In this document: positions 1 through 7,969 of the stretch, one piece after another | Position numbering within the stretch: the stretch's first letter is position 1 | Layout: each line of letters opens with the position of its first letter | Assembly: GCA_024220525.1 (NCBI GenBank) | Contig: JAMYWO010000427.1 | Coordinates: 9,476-20,009, forward strand | DNA length: 10,534 nucleotides | Direction of reading: 5' to 3' | Source: Cochliopodium minus | Lineage: Eukaryota > Discosea > Himatismenida > Cochliopodiidae | The notes under the pieces: model-generated | What the model was told of the DNA's origin: nothing | Databases searched by the model: none | The model's input: the letters and a program-made list of their open reading frames with translations, nothing else | Translations under genes and position numbers: made by a program

Positions 1-431
1 ACGAAAACATAAGAAAGAAAAGAAGTGAAATAGCTGGCATCCATCAAAACTCCTTTCTTTTTGATCAAAATAGATTTTGTGTGAAGTGAGATCTATTTTG
101 TTGTAGATCTTAATGATGTTGACAATGTAGAGCTCTTCTTTTTTGTCCTCTTTGGTGATGAAACTTTAAACATAAAAAAAGAAGCTATAATATCAAAATC
201 CCATAATTTTGAAATTTTACTTGTTTAAACTTGGTTCTTCTAAAATAGCAAAGATGAGTTTTCTTTGATCTTTCATTTTTCCTATTATCCAAATCATTTT
301 GTATCAATAGCTTTGTAATACTTGTTTTTCTTCTCATTTTCCAAGTCTTTTCCAAAGTCCTCGAAAACATCCAAACATTGCCCAATCACTTGTGAAAAAT
401 TTTTGAGGATATCCAATGTGTTTCTTCTCAT
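1..431 (-). CDS. Unidentified protein, partial (runs off left edge), two-exon model
   Basis: I do not recognise this gene. The model joins exon 322..431 to exon 1..163 on the minus strand, with an intron at 164..321 (donor gtatta, acceptor gtttaaag). The first exon reads MRRNTLDILKNFSQVIGQ and continues into an amphipathic, acidic, coiled-coil-like stretch (CLDVFEDFGKDLENEKKN). The second exon is open to the window edge and is rich in K, E, I and F (for example KEDKKEELYIVNIIKIYNK). The phase matches across the junction (2 nt + 1 nt). The ATG at 431 is uncertain: a T-rich tract ending in tgaag directly before it would also make a good splice acceptor, so an upstream exon is possible. A competing 66-codon frame over 185..385 is less convincing because it is lysine-rich without pattern. 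No conserved domain is visible. Both gene status and splicing are tentative. Confidence 0.33.
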
Positions 432-643
432 TTTCCTTCAAAAAAAAAAACAATCCTCTTTTTGAAAATTTTCTCCTGCAATAAAGATTGAAAGAGGAGA
501 TAGTTAAAATTTAGAAATCTAAAAGAGAAAGAAAACAAAAAAAACATTCTTTCTATATTTTTTTGAAATTGAATTTTTATTTCAAAGCAAAATGTGGAAA
601 AAAATTTTATAAAATAAAACCCGATGATAATTTGTGCACAAAT
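432..643. other. Intergenic spacer between the left partial gene and the Rho gene
   Basis: This AT-rich stretch lies between the 5' end of the left minus-strand gene model and the stop codon of the Rho GTPase gene, both on the minus strand. It should hold the Rho 3' untranslated region and the promoter or leader of the left gene. A short minus-strand open frame starting near 549 encodes mostly F and L and looks like a translated T-rich tract rather than a protein. No other structure was recognised. Confidence 0.5.
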
Positions 644-1865
644 TTATAGAACAGTACAACCCCCTTTCTTTTTGGTTTCGTGAGAAAGGCTAGGATTAAT
701 GACAGCTCTGACAGCCTCTTCAAATACATTGGCAACACCGAGTTGGGTCAAAGCAGAGCATCTTAAATATTTATACCCATTAATACTTTTCAAGAAATTT
801 TCTGCATCCTTATCTTTAGGCCAGGAATCTGAATTCTCTGTATCTTTTTGTTGCAAATCTGCTTTAGTTCCTACGATGATGTATTTTCCATTTGGACAGT
901 AATGTTGGACTTCTGGATGCCACTATAATATGAAAATATTGAGTATAAAGTTTAAAAAAAGGAATAGGAATAAATATCAAAAGAATAAAGGAGAAATTTA
1001 ACAATATCCTCTATTATGACTGGTTATTTTTTGAGTATTAATTTTAATCATCCTTTAAATATTGTATATTCCTCAAAAAACAAATATTTTAAAGTTTTTT
1101 GAGTATAAATTTTATTTATTGTTTCTTTTTATAGTATTATGTCGATAATATAAAGAAAATAAGAATTCAATTTAAAATTTTATATACCTTGCTTTTGACG
1201 TTATCAAATGCTGTTTGAGAAATTAATGAAAAACATAACAAGAATACATCAGTTTCAGGATAACTGAGAGAACGTAATCTTGAATATTCTTCTTGACCTG
1301 CAGTATCTATCAATGTAAGATTTATTTTCTTTCCATCAACAGTAATTTCTTTTGTGAAATTCTAGAATGTGTTTGAATATTGTTAATATGTTGATATTGG
1401 GACAATAAAAAAAAAAATTTATTTAAGAGGGATTAATTTTACATCAAAAATGGTTGGAACATGCTCAACAGGGAACTATAATAAAAGAATTTTTTGAAAA
1501 AAGAATTTTTGAAAGGATGAATATAAATAAAAAATTTTTTAAAATTATTTTATAAAATGGTAAAACTCATTTAACAAAAAAAAGAATTTTTCTTACTTTA
1601 TTTTCGGTAAAAGAGATTAATAATGATGTTTTTCCAACTATATTATTTTTTTTTTAAATATATTATGTTTAATATTTTCTATATCTTTGAATTCATTTAT
1701 TATATCATCCATACCTGTACCATCACCAACCACAACCTATTTATTAAAAAAATTTGGAGTTAATTATGATCATTAAGTGAAAAAAAAAAAACATATATAT
1801 ATATTTTTGAGATATTGATTATTTTTTACACATTTAACATCAACTTCATTTGAATCTTCTGCCAT
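644..1865 (-). CDS. Rho-family small GTPase (Rac/Rho-like)
   Basis: Six exons on the minus strand: 1830..1865, 1715..1736, 1597..1637, 1443..1475, 1188..1361 and 644..922, giving 194 residues. All Rho signatures are in place: P-loop GDGTVGKT (16-23), switch [13 protein letters not shown] with the effector threonine T41, switch [10 protein letters not shown] (63-70) with the catalytic Gln67, the base-specificity motif TKAD (121-124), CSAL (157-160), and a C-terminal KKK followed by the CAAX box CTVL. The terminal Leu predicts geranylgeranylation, so the protein should be a membrane-anchored GTP/GDP switch acting on actin and membrane traffic. Compared with human Rac1, the segment between TKAD and CSAL is six residues shorter, so the Rho insert helix is trimmed. 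The first four exons are tiny (36, 22, 41 and 33 nt), and a phase-1 intron cuts the P-loop. The start is the first [15 protein letters not shown], just before the core strand. The exact subfamily (Rac, Cdc42, Rho or lineage-specific) is not resolved. Confidence 0.96.
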
Positions 1866-2152
1866 TTATATATTTTTACTAACAATAGAGATTGAGAGTT
1901 TTTTTTTAATTTTTATAATTTTAATTACTGTTAAAATTTTTTTTTGAATTATGAATGATTGGGTTAAAATTTAAAAGCATATTCTTTGATATTTATCATT
2001 AAAATGGAAAGGTATTGAAAATCCTTATTTATAGAAAATTATTTTTAAATTTGGCCTTTATTTTTGAATAATAAAAAAAAAAATTTTACTTCGCCTTTCT
2101 TGTATTGACAAAATAAAACATAGAAATTTGAATACCATTGATAGATTATTTA
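1866..2152. promoter_or_regulatory. Divergent intergenic region (presumed bidirectional promoter)
   Basis: These 287 bp separate the start of the minus-strand Rho gene from the start of the plus-strand carrier-like gene, so both promoters and 5' leaders should lie here. The sequence is strongly AT-rich, with long T runs on the left side and A runs near 2071-2082. No specific promoter element can be singled out against this background. An ATG at 2004 is followed by gaaaggtattg and could in principle open a tiny upstream exon, but its phase does not fit the downstream frame. Confidence 0.5.
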
Positions 2153-3889
2153 ATGAGAATTGGACAATTGAGTTATTCTTATAAAGAAAAGTCAAAAATA
2201 TGGGAAGATGATAAAGTTTCAAAGATAATTATTCAACCATTGGAAAAGAAAGCAATATATGAGACTTTGAAAAGAGATTTAGAAATTGATGTTGAATCAG
2301 AGGAAATGAAAGAGAGGTGAGATTAATCTTGATATATTTTGAGGTTGTGAAAATTGTATTAACCAGTTATTACCTTTATATAAATCCATAATAGGATGAA
2401 TGAAAGCAAAAAGATATTAAAACAAATATCGTTTGATTATTATAAAGAGATAAAGAGATATACTGGAGAATTCATCGATTATCATCTTTCCATTGTGCCA
2501 GATATCAATCCATTTAGAAATCCAATGCAAAGATATTATTATGAAATAGCATTGGGGATAGAGAACAGGGAAATTAACGAATTTTACAATCTTTCAATCA
2601 CAGATTTTAAATATCAATATATGTGGGCACCATTCAGATTGGTAAGAAAATTGTCAGGAAAATATTGGGATAAATATGTGCCGCCTATCTTCCAAATGAC
2701 ACCTAATTTCGAAATAGGGATGTGGAGGCTAGAAAATCAAATGCATAGGGAATTCTCTGCATATTTCATAAGAGTTGCGAATTATTTGTTCTTATCTAGA
2801 AAAGATCTTGAAAAAAGGAAAAAAGCAAGAGAAGAAACAAACTTGTGGCCCACAAGAGTTATCTCCGAAATATTGTTGGCACTCGCACCACCAAAAGTGA
2901 AAGAATTGCATGCTTGGTACAAATTCTTGATAGAGCCTGGCTTGTTCAACTTGCTTAGAAGATGGGTAGACGTTGAGCCTAGACCTAGAAAATCCATTTT
3001 GGGGGAGGCTATTGGACAACCTCCTCCTCAGCGTTTGGCAATTTTTAGCACCAAATTTTACGGGACAATGGGTACTCTCTACAAAGTGAATGAGACAAGC
3101 AGAAAAACATGGGCATCTATTTTTGGAGGTAAAAAATTTTAAATATTTAAATGTGAAAGAAAAAAAATTTTTAAAAACAAAAAAATTTTAATCTTTCGAA
3201 ATTTCTCAATATAGATTTGTTCACGTGTATTCCTGCTTCTTTATTGTTGTATCCTTTTTCTTTGAGATTTAAATATGAGATGATCGGTATTACCTTCAAA
3301 CAGGCATTCGAGATGGGTTTAGTCTGGAACTCTCTTCCTACTTACATGCTGAGATTTGTAGCGTCGAGAGCTGCAACGTTGGCGATTTTAAAATTTGTTC
3401 CTCTAAGAAAAGTGGAAAAGGGATTATTTAATTATAACAAAAAGTTTTCTTCGCGCAAAAACAACGAAAACAAAAAGAAATCACAAAGAAAACAGTATCA
3501 TAAACTCGTCTTTGGAACTGTTTTGGCACATTGGTTATCGAGAATTGTCGATATCTTCGCAAAGGCTCTGGTTTATCCTTTGCACACCATAGAAAATAGA
3601 ACAGCAACTTCTTATACATTTGACAACGAAAAAGCAAAAAGAAAATATGATGGTAAAATTTCTTTTAATACTTTTTTTTATTTAATTTTTTTTTTTTTTT
3701 TTTTTGCAAAAAGGAGGTTATGAATGTTATGAAGATATTTATGAGAATGAAGGATCTTCAGGTTTTTACAAGGGCTTTTGGAACTTGGCCATCCTTGGAG
3801 TCATCGAAACAGTTTGGTCTTGGTGTGTCCTCTATCCTGTTGCTACCGCAACTGTAAATACTTTCACTAAAAGTGATGAGGAGGATTAA
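2153..3889 (+). CDS. Divergent mitochondrial carrier-fold protein, SLC25A46/Ugo1-like
   Basis: Four exons, 2153..2316, 2395..3128, 3215..3652 and 3714..3889, give 503 residues; introns have GT/AG ends and compatible phases (2, 1, 1). The C-terminal 200 residues carry two carrier-type repeats. One has LLLYPFSLRFKYE (309-321) followed by the helix-like GLVWNSLPTYMLRFVASRAA. The other has the degenerate signature YPLHTIENR (420-428), then YDGGYECYEDIYENEG and GFYKGFW (462-468), the matrix-loop pattern of SLC25 proteins. The PxDxxK/R signatures are degenerate, as in SLC25A46 and yeast Ugo1, which act in the outer mitochondrial membrane in fusion and lipid or cristae organisation rather than metabolite exchange. 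That assignment is by resemblance only. About 300 N-terminal residues show no motif I know; they are rich in aromatic and charged residues, with many W and Y. An insert of roughly 35 residues rich in K and N (about 371-395) separates the repeats. ATG 2153 is the first after an in-frame TGA at 2129; ATG 2396 is a shorter alternative. Acceptor 3713 is preferred over 3716 because it keeps the carrier loop at its usual length. Confidence 0.8.
3686..3705 (+). repeat. T20 polypyrimidine tract of the carrier gene's last intron
   Basis: Twenty consecutive T residues lie just upstream of the acceptor gcaaaaag at 3713. They form the polypyrimidine tract of the 61-nt intron 3653..3713. Two AGs (3712-3713 and 3715-3716) lie behind it; choosing the first or second changes the protein by one glycine (GG or G at 446-447). 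Confidence 0.8.
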
Positions 3890-3980
3890 AATTGATTATT
3901 GTAATTCTTTACATTTAATACCATCCCACTTGTTTGAGTATCAGAGGAGTATATCATCTGATATAAAAAATATAAAAAAA

Positions 3981-5818
3981 ATGAAGGTTTTGAATACAAA
4001 ATATTCAAAATCAATTTTGAAAGTGAAATCAAACACAAATTTAAAGATCCCATTCAATACAAACAAATTTGGTAAATAAATGAAATTGATGTTTTTTTTG
4101 AAATATTTACTAAGATGATAAGCCAATTTTTATTTGTTCAATAAACAACAGAGATATTTTGTCAATTTATCCAAATTAAATGGATCCATGCCTAACCGCA
4201 AAATGATCATAAAGGAGAAGAAAGTGAAGAATATATTCGAACAAACTAAAGAGGATAACATAATGAACATCCTCCAATATAGATCCTATTCAAAAAAAAG
4301 AAAAGCCTCCCCAAAAGATAACGAACAAAAAAATGAAGAAAATAATTTTGAAAAGGAAGATGAAGCAAAAACAAAGAAAGAAGCCTTCAAGGGGAAGATA
4401 GAAAGAGGAGATATCGAGAATGTCTCAATTCTATCCGCAATGAGGGAATTAGGGATGTATGCATTGAAGATATTAGGAGCTACAGCTGCAGTTGGATTAT
4501 CTATGGTTATCACTGGAGTTATAAGGTTGGGAAGATTTGCATATAGGAAGCTTAGATTGTTGATCCCTGAAAGATTTAGACCAAAAGAAATTGCTGTTAA
4601 GAATAATCATAATCAAGAAGAACAAGAAGGTATGACGATGATTTAAAATGCGATATATCAACCATATAAAGAGTTTTTTTTTTTGATCATTATTAAGATA
4701 TTGTATGGATATTTAAACCCTTTATTGATTTTACAATATTTCTTGATTCCTCTTATTTCGCCAAAGCAAATTAATTTATTTTAAAAAAATTGCAATTAAA
4801 TATTCAATTCTTTTGGGTGTTGATGATATATATCTACGTTATTTGATTAAAAATATGAAAATAACTTTTAAAGACTGAACCCAACTAGAAAGTTTAAATT
4901 ATTTTTTGAAAAAACTTTTTGCATTTTTTATTTTTTTTTGAAATTTTTTAATTTTTTTTACATAAAGATGACACACCCGGATTTATTCATAAAATTCTCG
5001 GGAAAATGTTGAGTGGATTGATCTCAGACTCTGTTGGCTACCAACTCATGGCACAAGAAAGGTTGATCTCATTGCTCAAAGTTTCCGATGAGTTGTTGAG
5101 TAAAGATAAAAACTTGAAGAGAAAATTTGGAAATATTGTTATTGGACCACCTGTCCCAACGTAACCATCAAATTTAATTTTTTAATCTTTTCATTTTTTT
5201 CATTTTTTTATTTATTTTTATATTTTTATTTAACACTTATTTTGTTTCATTTTATTTTTAATTGAAAAAAGTCAAGATGAAAAAGTATCCATGATTCACA
5301 TTGTAGTCAATCTTCAACTTCCAGTTTACAAAGAAATTAATCCTACTGTAAAAAACATTTTAAAATTATTTTGAATTGAAAAAGTTTTTTCACATTTAAC
5401 ATTAAATAATCAAAAATACAAATAAATAATTTTTTTAATGACTTTTTTTCTGTAGAAACCTTTTGCGATGGCTCATTTCACTGCCAGAATGAAATCTAGA
5501 ATAAGAGACACCAACGATTTCATAAAGGAATTCAAAAAACTCAAAACAGAAGAAGAGATTCTCAAACACCAACAAAACTACCACCAAAAATACGAGAAGG
5601 ATCATCACATTGTACAGTACGAAAAGGCTTATCTCGAAGTCTTATCTACTCAAGAACTTATCAATGTTGATCTTTCTCCTTTCGTTCCTTCTGTTGATGA
5701 AGAGGGTTTGGCAATGGAGGAGTTGAATGATGATAAGGAGGCTATGGTCAAGGTTTCCGAGAAGAAGGCTCCCACCACGCAGATTTTGGATGTGGAGTTT
5801 GATGAAAAGAAAAAATAA
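3981..5818 (+). CDS. Single-pass, probably mitochondrial protein with a Tim21/Coa1-like C-terminal domain, tandem copy 1
   Basis: Five exons, 3981..4071, 4123..4629, 4968..5160, 5272..5347 and 5456..5818, give 409 residues. Residues 1-86 are rich in K, N and S with almost no acidic residues before 62, like a mitochondrial presequence, and end in RSY|S (84-87), matching the R-x-Y/S processing-peptidase pattern. A charged linker of about 40 residues (K/E-rich) follows. Next come one membrane segment (about 145-164, LKILGATAAVGLSMVITGVI) and a basic flank ending LLIPERFRPKE. The C-terminal part contains a helix with LISLLKVSDELLSKDKNLK, then GNIVIGPPVP, a strand VVNLQLPV, and MAHFTA. This order recalls the Tim21/Coa1 fold (helix, G-x-P-I turn, strands) but the match is weak. 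After it, a helical K/E/H-rich stretch leads to FVPSVDEEG and the terminus ILDVEFDEKKK. Family membership is inference. ATG 3981 sits 91 bp after the preceding stop and matches the start of copy 2; the frame is open further upstream to 3873, but that part overlaps the neighbouring gene and is not shared. The five-exon phase pattern (1, 1, 2, 0) is identical in copy 2, which supports the model strongly. Confidence 0.85.
4630..4967 (+). other. Longest intron of tandem copy 1 (338 nt)
   Basis: This gene-free stretch is intron 2 of copy 1 (donor gtatga, acceptor cataaag). It is AT-rich, with T runs at 4675-4684 and again near the 3' end acting as polypyrimidine tract. I see no ORF, RNA gene or repeat worth naming in it. 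The equivalent intron in copy 2 (6657..6949, 293 nt) is similar in size, position and phase but not obviously similar in sequence. Confidence 0.7.
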
Positions 5819-6059
5819 AGATTGATTTGACTTAATTTCAAAATTGATTTTCTATTAAAAAGTATTTATTAATTCTCATTTGAATATCTTTTTTTTAAAA
5901 GTTGATAAAGTTTGAAATTAATAATTAATTTTAGGAAGGAGAAGATCGAAGGAGCTAGAAATAAATAGTCTCTAATGCTTAATATCTTGGTGATCATGGG
6001 ATATTGGAAACTGCTTCTTTGAACATTTAGTAAATCAAGATTCAAAAAAAAAAAAAAAA
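5819..6059. promoter_or_regulatory. Spacer between the tandem paralogues, ending in an A17 tract
   Basis: The 241 bp between the stop of copy 1 and the ATG of copy 2 should contain the 3' end of the first transcript and the promoter and leader of the second. It is less extreme in composition around 5933-6030 (for example ggaaggagaagatcgaagga) than the introns. It ends in a run of 17 A residues (6043-6059) that runs directly into the ATG at 6060. No ORF of note is present. Confidence 0.55.
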
Positions 6060-7745
6060 ATGAAGGTTTTGAATTCAAAATATTCAAAATCAATTTTGAA
6101 TATGAAATCATTCAAATCAACTCATTTAAAGATCCCATTCAATACAAATACAAACAAATTTGGTAAAAAAAAATTAAGAGAAATTAAATGGAATTTTTGA
6201 AATAATTGCCAAGTTGATAAGGCAATTTTCATTTGAAACAGAGATATTTTGGTAATTTATCCAAATTAGATGGATCTATGCCCAACTGTAAAATGATCAT
6301 AAAGGAGAAGAAAGTGAAGAATATTTTCAATCAAAATAAAGAGTATGATAAAACCACCAACCTCCAACATAGATCCTATTGTATCAATAAAGAAGCCAAT
6401 AAAGATAACGAACAAAAAAAAGAAGCAAATAAAGATGAGGAGAATAAAAATAAAATAAAGATGAAAATAGGAGGAACATTGAAAGATATGTTGATGATGG
6501 GAGTGAAGATGATAGCAGCTACAGGGATAATCGTAGTATCACTTGTTGTATCTGTGGTGCATGGAATCGTGAGATTCATCTACAGAAGGATCAAGATGTT
6601 GTTGCCAGAAAAATACAGATCGAAAGATATCTCTATGAATGCAAATGGTGTCAATGGTAAACATGATAATATTTTTTTTTATATAATTTATAATTTTTAA
6701 TTTATTAAAAAGTTGATACTTTATTCTTCATTTTTAATAGTTTTTTTGAATCAAAATTTTATCATTATTAACTTTTAAATTTTTAAGAATTATTTTCATT
6801 TTTTAAACAACAATAATCATATTATTCATTTTTTGTTCAATAATATTGTTATTAAAAAATATTTATTATTTCTTCGTAGTATTTTTATAGTTACTTAAAT
6901 ATTTTGAACAAATTTTATTTTTTTCACAATTTTTTTATAATAAATGAAGAAAAGCAGCCAGACAAATTCTCTTTGTTGATGAAAAAAATTTTGGAAAAAT
7001 TGTTGGGAGGTCTTTTGAAGGACGGGATAGGATTCACAATCATAAGCCACGAAAGAGCAATTTCGTTGATTAGAAACTCTTACGAGCTGATTGCTAATGA
7101 TAAAAAGATCAGACGTTTATATGGATGTCTTATTTGTGTAGCACCAAATCAAAAGTAAAAAAAAATTCAAATAAAAAATTATAAAAAAAAAAATAAAAAA
7201 ACAAAAAATAAAAAAACAAAAAATAAAAAATATTGAATCTTTTAGTGATATTAAAGAAGAAGTGAGCAAAAAAAAATTCAAGGTTTCTATCAAATTTCCA
7301 GTACACAAAGAGTCCAATCCAAAAGTAACTAAAACTATTTTAAAATTAAATAATTAAAAAAAAATTTTTTTATTAGGATATCTTTGCTTTTGCACATATT
7401 TCTTGTCTAATGAATGCACAGTTAGAAATGGCCAAAAATATTCTTTCAGATTTCAAAAACTGTAAAACAGAAGAAGAAGCGTCCATTGTGCAAGGAAAAA
7501 TCCACCAAAACTTTTTGAAGGACCACCAGATCCTTAGCTTTGAAAAGGCTTACTTAGAAATTTTATCTACCCAGGAGATTGTCAATCTAGACTTGAGTTC
7601 TTTCGTTCCTTCTGTTGACGAGACTTTGATGGAAGGCGAAAAGTTTGTTTTGATGGATGATACAGGTTCCATGGTCAAAGAATCTGAGAAGAAGGCTCCC
7701 AAAATTGATATTTTGGATGTAGAGTTTGATGAAAAGAAAAAGTAG
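6060..7745 (+). CDS. Single-pass, probably mitochondrial protein with a Tim21/Coa1-like C-terminal domain, tandem copy 2
   Basis: Five exons, 6060..6162, 6222..6656, 6950..7154, 7246..7324 and 7377..7745, give 396 residues. It is a paralogue of the gene immediately upstream, with the same exon order and intron phases (1, 1, 2, 0). The N-terminus is presequence-like and closely matches copy 1 (QRYFxNLSKLxGSMPN, MIIKEKKVKNIF), followed by RSY|C (85-88) where copy 1 has RSY|S. A shorter K/N/E linker leads to a membrane segment at about 131-151 (MIAATGIIVVSLVVSVVHGIV) and the basic flank RFIYRRIKMLLPEKYRSKD. The C-terminal part keeps the helix ERAISLIRNSYELIANDKKI, the strand VSIKFPV, the AFAHIS segment, LSTQEIVNLDLSSFVPSVDE and the identical end ILDVEFDEKKK. 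The GPP turn of copy 1 is replaced by VAPNQND, so the loop has diverged. A single membrane span after a cleavable presequence predicts an inner-membrane protein facing the intermembrane space; this is inference. It ends with TAG, where copy 1 uses TAA. Confidence 0.85.
7155..7245 (+). repeat. A-rich intron of copy 2 with an exact 15-nt tandem repeat
   Basis: Intron 3 of copy 2 (donor gtaaaa, acceptor atcttttag) contains two perfect copies of a 15-nt unit, TAAAAAAACAAAAAA (7194-7208 and 7209-7223), plus a partial third. On the coding strand this intron is A-rich, whereas most other introns in the window are T-rich on theirs. It resembles the neighbouring calpain-gene introns read in the opposite orientation. 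Confidence 0.7.
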
Positions 7746-7969
7746 AATTTTTAAGAAATAACTATTTATTAAATATTTACTTCATATTTAAAAAGTGGGC
7801 AAAATAAATCATTTAAATCATTTAAATCATTTTCCTGTTTGAAAAATTTTTTCACAACTAAATTTCAAAAAGAAAAAAATCAAAACAAAGAAAAAAAGAT
7901 TGTGAATAAAATAAAAATAAAAATGATTATTTTGTTTTTAAAAATATTGTTTTTTAATCTTTTATGATA
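7746..7969. other. Convergent intergenic spacer
   Basis: These 224 bp lie between the stop of copy 2 (plus strand) and the stop of the calpain-domain gene (minus strand), so they should hold both 3' untranslated regions and polyadenylation sites. A short direct repeat, atttaaatc in three successive copies, lies at about 7809-7830. AATAAA-type strings occur but mean little in sequence this AT-rich. Confidence 0.5.

Noticed and set aside
185-385. Minus-strand ORF of 66 codons starting MGNVWMFSRTLEK
   Set aside because: It overlaps the better-patterned frame MRRNTLDILKNFSQ and then runs through the proposed intron; its composition is lysine- and threonine-rich without domain features.
699-902. 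Plus-strand ORF of 67 codons
   Set aside because: It is antisense to the last exon of the Rho GTPase, whose protein is unmistakable on the other strand.
2782-3019. Two minus-strand ORFs of 71 and 75 codons
   Set aside because: They are antisense shadows of exon 2 of the carrier-like gene, which is spliced in phase with its neighbours.
3873-3980. Upstream in-frame extension of tandem copy 1
   Set aside because: It overlaps the end of the previous gene and has no counterpart before the ATG of copy 2, so the start at 3981 is preferred.
5814-5819. AATAAA-type polyadenylation signals after the plus-strand genes
   Set aside because: The motif arises by chance very often in this composition and here overlaps the stop codon; no position can be supported as a real signal.
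6043-6059. Poly(A) run as a sign that copy 2 is a retroposed gene
   Set aside because: Copy 2 keeps all four introns at the same positions and phases as copy 1, and the run lies upstream of the gene, so DNA-level tandem duplication is the better explanation.
5869-6111. Minus-strand ORF of 80 codons
   Set aside because: It lies over the spacer, the A17 tract and exon 1 of copy 2; it includes a translated homopolymer and has no motif.
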